DNA of 64,000 nucleotides from Imperialibacter roseus (GTDB lineage: Bacteria > Bacteroidota > Bacteroidia > Cytophagales > Cyclobacteriaceae): assembly GCF_032999765.1 (NCBI RefSeq), contig NZ_CP136051.1:5908501-5972500 (forward strand), read 5' to 3'. The notes below the pieces were generated by a model that saw only the letters and a program-made list of their open reading frames with translations, made no database searches and was not told the DNA's origin. Positions 17,765 to 26,606 of this stretch are shown here, piece after piece. Made by a program: the position numbers and the translations under genes. How positions within the stretch are numbered: the first letter of the stretch is position 1; each line of letters begins with the position of its first letter.

Positions 17765-20365
17765 TTAGAATTTTATCTGGGTGATTAGAAGCGCAAGAGT
17801 AGCCAATCCGCTGGTAAAGCCAATAATCTCACTTGGTTTCAAGGGTATTTTGAAAGGCTTGACAGGCACAATTACTTCTGCACCGGGTTCTACAGACGGG
17901 TAGGCACGAATAAAAAGCAATCCCCTTGTTCGGGCCACTTCGCCATTGGCATAAACTACGTACGTTCTGTTTCTCTTCGCCCTGCTATCAAAGCCCCCAG
18001 CATGATTAATAAAGTATTTGGCTGATTTACCACTCTCATAACGAACTGTAGTGGGATACAAAACCCGTCCCTTAAGCCTGACTGTTTGAAGCTGTTTGGG
18101 AATACTAATAATATCGCCTTCCTCCAGAATAAGATCGTATTTGGATCCGGGCTTGGCCATAATTTCCTCCAAATTGATCCCAATAATCTCAGTACCTTTA
18201 TTTCCTCCGGCAGAAATTAGGGGGTTATTCAGACCCATCTCTGTCAAGCGTTCCCGCTTAGCGAGGCTACTTAAATCTTCATTGGCTGAGAGATCACTAG
18301 CCTTCTGATAAACTTCATCCTCAACCTTTTCAGTACGCAATGTCTCTGATTCTGTAGGGCTCTGCGAGGTCAATTCAATGTTTTCTTTAACCCCTTGCAG
18401 GCTCGCTATTTTTCTTGCTAGTTCTGGCTCATTCTCGAAAAACTCTGTTCTTCTAATTAACGTAGCACCTTTAGGATAAGCAAACTCGCTCAGCCCGCCA
18501 GCTCGCTCCACTACGTCGGATATTTTCTCATTGACATTTCGAATGGCATATTTGCCCGGGTATAACACTTCTCCGTCAACTTGTATGAATCTCTCCACCC
18601 GGTAGTTCGGATTTCGCCTGACAACAATGTGGTCAAAAGGCTCAAGATCAATTTCAGAGCCCGACGCTGAAAGACTCAAATCCTTATTAATACCCACTAA
18701 AAGTATGTCAGATATGTCCCGGGAGTTTTGATCTTTTACTCTTCTTGTGATTTCTATATTTGATTCTGAAGCTGCCTCTCTCAATCCGCTGGCTTGGGCA
18801 ATCAGATCTTCTACGGTCAGGCCCTCAGAATATGGAAAATTACCTGCCTGGTTAACCTCTCCGGTAATAGTTACATAATACTCTTCCTTCAAGTCATACC
18901 TTGAAAATATGGTTACTACATCTTCTTGCCTTAATGCTATGTCTTCTGTTTTTTCGGTCAAAAGGTCAGAAAGATCAAAAGAAATTGTTTCAGTGGAAAG
19001 ATCACTTTTTGTTCGTGTAATAATGGCCCTCGCCAAATGTGCGTCACCAGAGAGCCCCTCAGCTCTTTTAACAAGCTCTCTGACCGTAAGTCCGTCAGTA
19101 AGCGAATAATTGCCCGGGCGGAATACAGCACCTTTTATTTGCACTCGATTGGCATACCTGTTCAGGATTTTCCCTACACGAAAAACATCGCCGCTTTTAG
19201 CCGTAAACAGGGAGAACTGGTCACCAAAAATATCTGCAACCGTCTTTTCTGAATCCGTATTCCTGGTCACGTTTACCCGATCCTTATAGCTCTCGTCTGT
19301 AAAGCCACCTGCATAGGCCAGAACATCAGCAAAACTTTCACCGCCTCTCAGCTCAAACACTGCCGGCCGCTTCACTTCTCCCTTCACTTCCACTCTTGCC
19401 AAATACGGATCCACGATCACAACGTCCTGATCCTCCAACCGAATGTTGATTTCAGATTTTCCGCCAATTAGAAAATCATAGGCGTCTACTTCTTTTACAA
19501 GCTTATTCGAACGAAAAACTTTGATTTTTCGCAAAGTCCCATTGGTGGTAACACCCCCAGCTGCGTAGAGTGCATTGAATACCGTTGCTAATGAGCTGAT
19601 AGTATAAGTACCCGGCATCCTAACTTCGCCAACCATGTTCACTTTTATAGTTCTCACAGACCCCAAAGACACGTTTAAAAAAGTGTTGGGTGTCGAACCA
19701 TTCATCCCTTTGTAGGCGGTGGCCAACTTATCCTTTATTCGCTCCGTCGCTTGCTCAATCGTCAAACCATTGACAGGTAGTGGGCCAAAATTAGCTATCA
19801 ACAATCTACCCTCTGCGTTTACCCTAGCTTCAAAATATTGCTCAGCTGCGCCATATATGTCAATAAATAAAACATCGCCGGGACCTATCACATAGTTACG
19901 GGGAGTTGGCAGGTTAAGGCTTGGCTCAAATGTTAATTGTGGGTTCTTATTGTTGAAAAGGGTGAAACCGAAGATTCTGTCTTCCAAGGGAAGCTCTGGC
20001 TCAACGGCATCACGGACGGGTCGGCTGATTTTTTCCCAATCATTTTGTCCTCTTACCTGACTTCCGGGATAAGAGGAGCCTCCGGTCACACGAGCAGAAT
20101 TAGCTTTGCCAACACGTTGGGTAAGTTTGGTAATCTCTGATGACGGCATACCCTGCGACTGTGCTAGTTGAATCATCTGATCGGGCGTATAACCCATTGA
20201 ACTCCCTCGACTCATCAGATCCATAATTTGTGAGTCGGAAAGCTCATCAACTTTAACAGTGGTGAAGTCGGGAATAGCCTGCGAGCTCGCTGGTTGATAA
20301 CTGCCGACTGAGGCCAGCAAAAAGAAAATTGCCAGGAGACGGTATTTTGCGTTCGAAAAGGTCAT
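17765..20365 (-). CDS. SLBB-domain polysaccharide export protein (Wza-like), complete
   Basis: An 866-residue protein, much longer than the roughly 380 residues of E. coli Wza. The ATG at 20365 begins a signal peptide (MTFSNAKYRLLAIFFLLASV) ending near SSQA; the open frame extends 14 codons further up to 20407. After a helical segment (TTVKVDELSDSQIMDLMSRG) comes a Poly_export domain (NYVIGPGDVLFIDIYGAAEQ) and several SLBB repeats, for example VNMVGEVRMPGTYTISSLAT, VEVKGEVKRPAVFELRGGES and IQVDGEVLYPGKYAIRNVNE. The C-terminus ends in a hydrophobic helix (EIIGFTSGLATLALLITQIK), as in Wza. First gene of the minus-strand operon that continues with wzz-, wzy- and methyltransferase-type genes. Confidence 0.92.
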   Translation of the reverse strand: MTFSNAKYRLLAIFFLLASVGSYQPASSQAIPDFTTVKVDELSDSQIMDLMSRGSSMGYTPDQMIQLAQSQGMPSSEITKLTQRVGKANSARVTGGSSYPGSQVRGQNDWEKISRPVRDAVEPELPLEDRIFGFTLFNNKNPQLTFEPSLNLPTPRNYVIGPGDVLFIDIYGAAEQYFEARVNAEGRLLIANFGPLPVNGLTIEQATERIKDKLATAYKGMNGSTPNTFLNVSLGSVRTIKVNMVGEVRMPGTYTISSLATVFNALYAAGGVTTNGTLRKIKVFRSNKLVKEVDAYDFLIGGKSEINIRLEDQDVVIVDPYLARVEVKGEVKRPAVFELRGGESFADVLAYAGGFTDESYKDRVNVTRNTDSEKTVADIFGDQFSLFTAKSGDVFRVGKILNRYANRVQIKGAVFRPGNYSLTDGLTVRELVKRAEGLSGDAHLARAIITRTKSDLSTETISFDLSDLLTEKTEDIALRQEDVVTIFSRYDLKEEYYVTITGEVNQAGNFPYSEGLTVEDLIAQASGLREAASESNIEITRRVKDQNSRDISDILLVGINKDLSLSASGSEIDLEPFDHIVVRRNPNYRVERFIQVDGEVLYPGKYAIRNVNEKISDVVERAGGLSEFAYPKGATLIRRTEFFENEPELARKIASLQGVKENIELTSQSPTESETLRTEKVEDEVYQKASDLSANEDLSSLAKRERLTEMGLNNPLISAGGNKGTEIIGINLEEIMAKPGSKYDLILEEGDIISIPKQLQTVRLKGRVLYPTTVRYESGKSAKYFINHAGGFDSRAKRNRTYVVYANGEVARTRGLLFIRAYPSVEPGAEVIVPVKPFKIPLKPSEIIGFTSGLATLALLITQIKF

Positions 20366-20489
20366 GATACCCTTTTGCTTAGTCTGGTTTCGAGAAATAA
20401 AGCGCAAGATAGGATAATTAATTAGCTTACTAAATAGGAATACAGCCCTGACAACGAAGGCGACAGGATAGTTGGTGTACTACGAAAAT

Positions 20490-20519
20490 AAAAAAGAGAA
20501 CCTGTTAGTCCTCTTTTTT
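20490..20519 (-). terminator. intrinsic terminator overlapping the cysQ stop codon
   Basis: AAAAAAGAG (20490-20498) pairs with CTCTTTTTT (20511-20519) around a 12-base loop that contains the cysQ stop codon. On the minus strand the stem is followed by T-rich sequence. The stem is A/T-rich apart from a GAG/CTC core, and because both arms carry runs it could act in both directions. Confidence 0.6.
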
Positions 20520-21287
20520 TGCTCTTGCTATGAAAAAGTGATTGAGCAATACCTCTTTGTTATACCTGAGGGGCTCGTTTGTCTTGTTGTCTATCACCGA
20601 GCCTCCTGCTGCTTCCAGTACTGCCTGCGCTGCGGCTGTGTCCCATTCCATGGTAGGGCCGAAACGTGGATAAACGTCGGCACCGCCTTCCGCCAACACC
20701 ATAAACTTCAGCGAGCTGCCCATTGATACTATCTCAGGCTTATCGTATTGGTTGATAAACTCAAGCGTTTCGTCGCTCATGTGAGAACGGCTGGCCACTA
20801 CTCGTACGGGGCCGGAGTATACAGACGATTTTCCTCCATCAAGCTGAGTTGTCTGGCCTTTTTCTTCCAGAAAAGCTCCCTGGCCAATAATGCCCCAATG
20901 CAACTTCTCCTGCACAGGTGTGTACACCACGCCAGCCACTAGCTCCGTTCTGTTAACAAGGGCTATGTTGACTGTAAATTCACCGTTTCTCTTTATGAAC
21001 TCCTTTGTGCCATCGAGAGGATCAACCAGCCAGAAATACTCCCAGCCTGATCTTTCGCTGAAATCTATCCCTTTGCCTTCTTCACTCAACACCGGGATGC
21101 CGGTGTTCTCAAGGTGTTTCATGATCACGTCATGAGCTGCCTTGTCGGCCTTAGTCAGTGGAGAATTGTCCCCTTTGGTTTCTACGCCAAAATCCTCTGT
21201 GTCGTAAATTTTGAGAATAGCCTTTCCGCCTTCTATCGCAGCTTCTTTTGCTAAACCTATCAGGTTCTTAATTTTAGTTTGCTCCAT
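20505..21287 (-). CDS. cysQ: 3'(2'),5'-bisphosphate nucleotidase CysQ
   Basis: 260 residues, inositol monophosphatase superfamily. Metal-binding and catalytic motifs are PVLSEEGKGI (about residue 66), WLVDPLDGTKEFIKRNGEFT (about residue 87) and the late WDTAAAQAVLEAAGG. CysQ hydrolyses 3'-phosphoadenosine 5'-phosphate (PAP), the by-product of PAPS-dependent sulfotransferases or reductases, to AMP. Its start overlaps the cysN stop as TGATG, so it is the last gene of the PAPS operon. The C-terminus is short and lysine-rich (ARAKKED). Assignment is firm. Confidence 0.95.
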   Translation of the reverse strand: MEQTKIKNLIGLAKEAAIEGGKAILKIYDTEDFGVETKGDNSPLTKADKAAHDVIMKHLENTGIPVLSEEGKGIDFSERSGWEYFWLVDPLDGTKEFIKRNGEFTVNIALVNRTELVAGVVYTPVQEKLHWGIIGQGAFLEEKGQTTQLDGGKSSVYSGPVRVVASRSHMSDETLEFINQYDKPEIVSMGSSLKFMVLAEGGADVYPRFGPTMEWDTAAAQAVLEAAGGSVIDNKTNEPLRYNKEVLLNHFFIARAKKED

Positions 21288-22549
21288 CAGATAATCATCC
21301 CCGCTGCGACAGTTTCGTTGGTAGCCTCGTCAACCAAAATGATACTACCAGTATTTCTGTTCCTTCTGTATGAATCCACCAGAAGCGGCTTTGTTGTTCT
21401 TAACTGCACCCTCGCTATTTCATTCATTTTGATGTCCTTATCATCTTCGATGCGGTGCAGGTTACTGATATTAACCTTGTATTGCACCTCTTTGATGATG
21501 GCCTTTACCTCATTGCTGGTGTGGAACAAAGTATATTTGGCCCTTGGCAGAGGTCCTTTATTGTTCATCCAGCAAAGCATTACATCTATGTCCTGCACCG
21601 CCTTGGGTTGATTGTTGTCCCGAACGATCATATCTCCCCTGCTGATATCAATTTCATCTTCAAGAGTGATGGTTACCGACATTGGAGGAAACGCTTCTGC
21701 GATTGGGCCATCTGCCGTGTCGATAGATTTGATTTTTGAGGTGAGGCCTGAAGGCAAGACTGTCACTGAGTCGCCAGGTTTGAAAATACCACCAGATACC
21801 CTGCCCGCATAGCCCCTGTAGTCATGATACTCGTCAGAATGGGGTCGGATAACTGTTTGCACAGGGAAACGGCAGTCAATATGATTTTCATCGCTGGCGA
21901 TGTGGATGGTTTCCAGTTCATGAAGCAACGTGCCACCCTGGAACCAGGGCGTTTTCTCTGACTTGTTCACCACGTTGTCGCCATGGAGGGCACTAATGGG
22001 AATGAACCTGATGTCTTTCACATCAAGTTTGGCCGCAAAGTCTTCATACTGCTTCACTACCTTGTCGTAGGCTTCCTCAGAGTAGTCGACGAGATCCATT
22101 TTGTTCACACACACAATAATGTGGGGGATTTGCAGGAGGGAAGCAATGAAGCTGTGGCGGCAGGTTTGCTCAATCACCCCTTTTCGGGCATCCACCAGAA
22201 TAAGCGCCAGGTTGGCGGTAGACGCACCAGTCACCATGTTACGGGTGTACTGAATATGCCCAGGTGTGTCGGCAATAATAAATTTCCTTTTTGGCGTAGC
22301 AAAGTACCTGTAGGCTACGTCTATCGTGATTCCCTGCTCTCTTTCGTCCTTCAAGCCGTCGGTCAAAAGCGAAAGATCCACGTGACCAAGTCCCTTTTTC
22401 CTGCTGGAGTTCTCCACTGAAAGCAGCTGGTCTTCAAAAATTGATTTTGAGTCAAAAAGCAGCCTTCCGATCAAGGTACTTTTCCCGTCGTCCACACTTC
22501 CGGCTGTAGTAAACCGGAGCAGTTCCATGTCCAAATATCCGTCTGACAT
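21287..22549 (-). CDS. cysN: sulfate adenylyltransferase subunit 1 (GTPase) CysN
   Basis: 420 residues, an EF-Tu-like GTPase. G1 is TAGSVDDGKSTLIGRLLFDS, G3 is ADTPGHIQY, G4 is VNKMD, followed by beta-barrel domains. With CysD it forms ATP sulfurylase, making adenosine 5'-phosphosulfate from sulfate and ATP driven by GTP hydrolysis. The length is that of a stand-alone CysN, without a fused APS kinase; CysC is separate in this operon. It begins 10 bp after the cysD stop and overlaps cysQ by one base. Confidence 0.96.
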   Translation of the reverse strand: MSDGYLDMELLRFTTAGSVDDGKSTLIGRLLFDSKSIFEDQLLSVENSSRKKGLGHVDLSLLTDGLKDEREQGITIDVAYRYFATPKRKFIIADTPGHIQYTRNMVTGASTANLALILVDARKGVIEQTCRHSFIASLLQIPHIIVCVNKMDLVDYSEEAYDKVVKQYEDFAAKLDVKDIRFIPISALHGDNVVNKSEKTPWFQGGTLLHELETIHIASDENHIDCRFPVQTVIRPHSDEYHDYRGYAGRVSGGIFKPGDSVTVLPSGLTSKIKSIDTADGPIAEAFPPMSVTITLEDEIDISRGDMIVRDNNQPKAVQDIDVMLCWMNNKGPLPRAKYTLFHTSNEVKAIIKEVQYKVNISNLHRIEDDKDIKMNEIARVQLRTTKPLLVDSYRRNRNTGSIILVDEATNETVAAGMII

Positions 22550-22559
22550 TATCTTCTAA

Positions 22560-23465
22560 TTAAAAATAGCCTTCTTTCTTTCTGTCTTCCATAGCGGTTT
22601 CAGATCGTTTGTCATCCGATCTGTTGCCTCTTTCAGTTTGCCTTAGCGCCGACACCTCAAATACGATCTTCTCCAGCGTGTCAGCATCAGATTCTATGCC
22701 GCCGGTGATAGTGATATCGCCCAGCGTTCTGAACCTGATCTTCTTCTTTTCAATTTTTTCCCCTTCACGAAGCTGCGTGAACTCTGACTTGGGCAGCCAT
22801 GTGCCGTCTCGCCTGATTACCTCTCTTTCATGGGCAATGTAGAGCGACGGTATATCGATGTTTTCTGACAAAATATATTGCCAAACGTCCATCTCAGTCC
22901 AGTTGCTTATCGGGAACACCCTGAAATGCTCTCCCTGGTTTTTCTTGCCGTTGAAGAGGTTCCAAAGTTCCGGGCGTTGATTTTTCGGATCCCACTGACC
23001 AAATTCATCTCTATGTGAGAAGAAACGCTCCTTGGCACGGGCCTTTTCCTCATCTCTTCTGGCACCTCCCATCAGGGCATCAAACTTATTTTCCTCGATG
23101 GAGTCCAGCAGAGTTGTAATCTGCAGCCAGTTGCGGCTAGCATTTTTTCCGGTTTCTTCACGAACCCGACCAGCATCTATAGACTTTTGCACTGAAGCCA
23201 CAACTAAATTGACCCCCAGCTCTTTTACAAGGTTGTCCCTAAAGTCAATCGTTTCTGGGAAATTGTGACCCGTGTCGATGTGAACGAGGGGAAATGGGAT
23301 TTTGGCCGGCCAGAAAGCCTTCCTGGCCAAATGGGTAACCACTATGGAGTCTTTCCCTCCGGAGAAAAGTATCCCGGGGTTTTCAAATTGAGCAAAAACC
23401 TCTCTGATGATAAAGATGGATTCTGCTTCCAGTTCCTTCAGGTGAGTAAGATTGTACCTCGCCAT
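22560..23465 (-). CDS. cysD: sulfate adenylyltransferase subunit 2 CysD
   Basis: 301 residues, PAPS reductase/ATP sulfurylase superfamily with the PP-loop LFSGGKDSIVVTHLA near residue 35, then VHIDTGHNFPETIDFRD and ALMGGARRDEEKARAKERFF. The C-terminal RQTERGNRSDDKRSETAMED block is typical of CysD. It is the catalytic subunit partner of CysN. The start overlaps the cysC stop by one base, which supports coupled translation. Confidence 0.96.
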   Translation of the reverse strand: MARYNLTHLKELEAESIFIIREVFAQFENPGILFSGGKDSIVVTHLARKAFWPAKIPFPLVHIDTGHNFPETIDFRDNLVKELGVNLVVASVQKSIDAGRVREETGKNASRNWLQITTLLDSIEENKFDALMGGARRDEEKARAKERFFSHRDEFGQWDPKNQRPELWNLFNGKKNQGEHFRVFPISNWTEMDVWQYILSENIDIPSLYIAHEREVIRRDGTWLPKSEFTQLREGEKIEKKKIRFRTLGDITITGGIESDADTLEKIVFEVSALRQTERGNRSDDKRSETAMEDRKKEGYF

Positions 23466-24073
23466 TAATTTTTAATTTTTTTCAAAACTACTTCCAAAAT
23501 CTTTTTTGTGCACACTTCCAACGACTCTTCGTTGGTTTTTACTACTACATCTGCATTTTTGGGTTGCTCGAAAGGCGAGTCGATCCCGGTAAAATTTTTA
23601 ATCTTCCCTTCTCTGGCCTTTTTGTAAAGCCCTTTCACATCTCTTTGCTCACACACTTCCAGAGGGCAGTCGACAAACACTTCTATAAAGTTATCCGCCC
23701 CAGCCAGGTCTTTGGCTTGCTTTCGGTCATCAATAAACGGCGAGATGAATGCCGTGAGTACAATAGTGCCCGAATCGATGAAAAGCTTCGACACCTCACC
23801 AATGCGGCGGATGTTCTCCTTCCGAGCCTCATCACCAAAATCCAGGTCTTTGTTGAGACCCGACCGAATATTGTCACCGTCGAGAATATAAGTGTTGAGC
23901 CCCTGGGTAAATAAGGCCTTCTCTACCTCACTTGCCAGCGTTGATTTGCCGGAACCTGACAAACCAGTCAACCAAACCAGCACGGGTCGGTAGCCATTTC
24001 GCTCTACTCTGTCAACATGAGTGATACTGTGCTTGTGCGGAATTATATTTTCTGAAACGGAATCAGCAGACAT
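23465..24073 (-). CDS. cysC: adenylylsulfate kinase CysC
   Basis: 202 residues. P-loop WLTGLSGSGKSTLASEVEKA near residue 35, substrate motif LDGDNIRSGLNKDLDF, then RKENIRRIGEVSKLF and FVDCPLEVCEQRDVKGLYKK. It phosphorylates APS to PAPS in the cytoplasm. First gene of the cysC-D-N-Q operon; a good Bacteroidota promoter lies about 55-90 bp upstream. The presence of CysC plus CysQ without any reductase gene nearby is compatible with PAPS being used for sulfation, although assimilation genes may be elsewhere. Confidence 0.96.
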   Translation of the reverse strand: MSADSVSENIIPHKHSITHVDRVERNGYRPVLVWLTGLSGSGKSTLASEVEKALFTQGLNTYILDGDNIRSGLNKDLDFGDEARKENIRRIGEVSKLFIDSGTIVLTAFISPFIDDRKQAKDLAGADNFIEVFVDCPLEVCEQRDVKGLYKKAREGKIKNFTGIDSPFEQPKNADVVVKTNEESLEVCTKKILEVVLKKIKN

Positions 24074-24134
24074 ATTTGAAGCCGGAAAAATGAATTAACT
24101 ATATTCTCTATTGGGTTAGTATAGAATTGAGGCA

Positions 24135-24164
24135 CAAAGATAATTGAAGGTTTCCCGAAAACAA
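24135..24164 (-). promoter_or_regulatory. promoter of cysCDNQ
   Basis: On the minus strand TTG (24164-24162), a 19-base spacer and TATCTTTG (24142-24135) match the Bacteroidota sigma-A pattern TTG-N17-23-TAnnTTTG. Transcription would begin near 24129, giving a leader of about 55 nt before the cysC ATG. No riboswitch or leader peptide was seen in that leader. Confidence 0.65.
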
Positions 24165-24183
24165 GATGAAAACCCCCATAAAC

Positions 24184-24206
24184 CAATAAAGGGCCATGAA
24201 GGCCCT
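24184..24206 (-). terminator. weak terminator-like hairpin after DUF4097 gene
   Basis: AGGGCC (24190-24195) and GGCCCT (24201-24206) form a GC-rich hairpin with a five-base loop; on the minus strand TTTATT follows. It lies about 30 bp after the stop of the DUF4097 gene at 24234. Confidence 0.45.
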
Positions 24207-24233
24207 CTATCAATGCTTATCAATGTAAATGTG

Positions 24234-24902
24234 TTACAATCTTCGAAGAAGTATGTCTCCACTGATCGACTTGAGCTGAAGATTCTTCCCTCCGTTGTTC
24301 AATTTGGCGTCCAGCTTTACGCCGACAATCTCTTTCAACCCTTTCCCACCATCAAGGTATTCGAACGTCAGGTCGCTATAGATGTCGCCAGAAATGGTTG
24401 ACGCCTTCAACGAAATGTTTTGAGACGCTGGCAGCTTAATGTCCACATCGCCGGAAATAGTCTCAAGAGACAGCTCACCACCGTCGAAAGTGGTTTCAAT
24501 GTCGGCGCTGATGCTTTTCACACCAATATCGACCCCTTTTGGTAACCACACCTCCACTGTCATAGTGGGGGTGGAGCAGTAGCAGTTTTCACGACCGCCT
24601 CTTTGCTTTTTCCAGTAGTCTTCAAACTGTTGTTTCTTCATGTAGATGCTCAGTGCCGAGGTAGTATTGTCTACGCTGATAGTAAACTCAGGAGCGGGCC
24701 AGTCTTCTTTTTCCTCCACGCTCAAAACTGCTTTTGCCTCCTGTTGATCCCAGTGATTAATCTTGATCACCGACGAGAAATCAAACTCCAGGTATATCTT
24801 CTGGCCAGCCTTCACCGGGCTACTTGCCTCGGTGGTGTATTGGGCCAGGAGGGAGGTCACGCTTCCCAGAAGCATGACCAAACCCATTGCTATGGCTTTC
24901 AT
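24234..24902 (-). CDS. DUF4097-like secreted beta-repeat protein (copy 2)
   Basis: 222 residues with a signal peptide (MKAIAMGLVMLLGSVTSLLA). The second half shows the repeating beta-strand phrases typical of DUF4097/adhesin-like right-handed helix proteins: SISADIETTFDGGELSLETI, SGDVDIKLPASQNISLKAST and a terminal LKSISGDILLRRL. Two cysteines (NCYCSTP) lie near residue 107. It starts 7 bp after the stop of the similar 286-residue gene and ends with nearly the same sequence, so the two appear to be a duplicated pair. They sit at the end of a sigma/anti-sigma operon. Biochemical function is unknown; an envelope location is expected. Confidence 0.75.
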   Translation of the reverse strand: MKAIAMGLVMLLGSVTSLLAQYTTEASSPVKAGQKIYLEFDFSSVIKINHWDQQEAKAVLSVEEKEDWPAPEFTISVDNTTSALSIYMKKQQFEDYWKKQRGGRENCYCSTPTMTVEVWLPKGVDIGVKSISADIETTFDGGELSLETISGDVDIKLPASQNISLKASTISGDIYSDLTFEYLDGGKGLKEIVGVKLDAKLNNGGKNLQLKSISGDILLRRL

Positions 24903-24909
24903 GGCTGAA

Positions 24910-25770
24910 TTATTTTTTCCTTAGGAAAATATCACCACTTACAGCCCTGAGCGATATCTCCACGCCACCACCGTTGAAGGTTGGGTTGGCATTCATGCCT
25001 CCCCACGACTTAAGGCCTTCCTTTTCAGCAAACTTTAAATCAAGGTCAGTATAGATTTCACCGGAAACCACGCTTAGCTTAAAGTTAACTTTGGCATCCG
25101 AGGGCATGGTAATATCAATATCGCCGCTCGTGGCTGCCAGTGAAGTGGGTTTGGTGGCATTCAGCTTGCCGAAAACAACGTTTATGTCACCACTTACCGT
25201 ATTTGCTACAATGGGGCCTGACACATCACTCAGGATAATGTCGGAGTTTTTCGACTGTACGTTGATTTCGCCACTAAGGCCTTTGACTACAAAGTCACCT
25301 CCTCCGTGCCATGATTCTTGCTCATAGGAGAGCCCCATCGCCGTTGGCATTTTTATGATGTAATCAGAGTCGCTGGCCGCCTTGCCTGCCCCTGAAAGCG
25401 AGATAACATTTCCTTCTGTCTTGATATTTAACCCTATCTCCGTGTTGTCTGGCCCGGTAGCTGAAAGCGGCTTCAGTCCTTTCGCTTTTTCAGGAATCCC
25501 TTCGTAGTCAAGGGCTGTAATGACCAGTTCCGTGCCGGAATAAGCCTCAAAAGTAATATCGGTTTGAAGGTTTGACACTTTTAGGGTGTACTGCTCCGGA
25601 GAGCCTGGAACCTTAAATTTGAATTCCTTGGTTTGGCCTTCCCTTTCACCGAATCGATTCATGTCTCTTCTGTCAACCTTGGCTAACCTCGCCAGTTCCT
25701 GAGATTTTGCCGGAAGCTGGCTAACCATCGTCAGAGCCAGTGCTGCTGTAAATAATTTGATTGTTTTCAT
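24910..25770 (-). CDS. DUF4097-domain secreted protein (copy 1)
   Basis: 286 residues with a signal peptide (MKTIKLFTAALALTMVSQLP, cleaved near SQE). It has repeated SGD/SGE-centred strands (LSGEINVQSKNSDIILSDVS, NTVSGDINVVFGKLNA, AATSGDIDITMPSDA, LRAVSGDIFLRKK), the hallmark of DUF4097. It lies 38 bp after the anti-sigma factor gene and 7 bp before its smaller relative. In many Bacteroidota such genes follow an ECF sigma/anti-sigma pair, probably as part of the same response; the molecular role is not established. Confidence 0.8.
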   Translation of the reverse strand: MKTIKLFTAALALTMVSQLPAKSQELARLAKVDRRDMNRFGEREGQTKEFKFKVPGSPEQYTLKVSNLQTDITFEAYSGTELVITALDYEGIPEKAKGLKPLSATGPDNTEIGLNIKTEGNVISLSGAGKAASDSDYIIKMPTAMGLSYEQESWHGGGDFVVKGLSGEINVQSKNSDIILSDVSGPIVANTVSGDINVVFGKLNATKPTSLAATSGDIDITMPSDAKVNFKLSVVSGEIYTDLDLKFAEKEGLKSWGGMNANPTFNGGGVEISLRAVSGDIFLRKK

Positions 25771-25808
25771 TGTCCTTTATGTTTTATGCTTATCAATTAT
25801 TGAATGCT

Positions 25809-26606
25809 TTATATCAAAACTTCTATGCCCAACTGGGCTTGTTTTCTCACTTCAGGTAGCGTCTCTGTGTTGTCAATCAGCGATTTCAACTTGTTCACCG
25901 CACTCTTTTCTTCGAGTTCCACCATCATGTTGATGAGTGAAATTTGAACAATCGGCTCCGTCTGAAATTCCAGGGAGCGCACCAGCTCGGCTCTCACGGT
26001 GCTGTTGACAGTCGCAAACTTCTGCAAAGCATTGGCTGCCGCAAGCCGCACATTGGGGCTGGCATCAGTATTCAGTGTGGTTACCAGCGCTTCAATCAGC
26101 TTCGGGTCAACTTTGTTGTAGCTTTCCACCTGGCTTACGGCTTGTATCCGCTCGCTTGGATATTGCGCCTTCAGGTTCGCCAGCATGAGCATTTCTTTTA
26201 TTTCGCTAATCTCCTCCTTCATTTCAGCTACCTGGTTGTTGTCGGCAACCGGTGCATCGTCTTTGTTTCCCCACCAGTAGCCCACTGCCAGCAGCATTAC
26301 CGCCGCCGCTACCCTCGACATGGCTTGCCAGGAGAAGAAAAAGACCTGCCTTGCTTTCGGACTTGAATGCAAGCCTTTCTTCTCCTCCTCAATCATGGCA
26401 AACACATCCTTTTTGAGTTTTTGGCCTGGTTGAGCTGGCTTCACCAGAGAAAACGCTTGTTCCAGCTGCAATTCCTGCTCATAGGCCTGTCTACAACTTG
26501 CACACTCATCAAGGTGAAGCTTCACTGCCTCCTCCTGATTTTTTGAAAGCATTCCGCCGATGTACTCCGGCAAAAGCTCCTCGATATGTCTGTTAGTTTT
26601 CTGCAT
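25809..26606 (-). CDS. anti-sigma factor with zinc-finger and HEAT-like repeats
   Basis: 265 residues. The N-terminal zf-HC2 domain has the HxxxCxxC motif in LHLDECASCRQAY (about residues 31-40). One membrane helix follows near residues 95-113 (AMSRVAAAVMLLAVGYWWG). The periplasmic part has a short coiled coil (NNQVAEMKEEISEIKEMLML) and then HEAT-type repeats (LIEALVTTLNTDASPNVRLA and following). The ATG at 26606 is preferred to a TTG at 26612. It overlaps the sigma factor gene by 14 bp, so it should be the cognate anti-sigma factor. The HEAT tail suggests that the signal is sensed by protein-protein contact. Confidence 0.85.
   Translation of the reverse strand: MQKTNRHIEELLPEYIGGMLSKNQEEAVKLHLDECASCRQAYEQELQLEQAFSLVKPAQPGQKLKKDVFAMIEEEKKGLHSSPKARQVFFFSWQAMSRVAAAVMLLAVGYWWGNKDDAPVADNNQVAEMKEEISEIKEMLMLANLKAQYPSERIQAVSQVESYNKVDPKLIEALVTTLNTDASPNVRLAAANALQKFATVNSTVRAELVRSLEFQTEPIVQISLINMMVELEEKSAVNKLKSLIDNTETLPEVRKQAQLGIEVLI

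Noticed and set aside
21983-22420. Plus-strand 145-codon open frame
   Set aside because: Antisense to cysN; the cysN frame carries all GTPase motifs.
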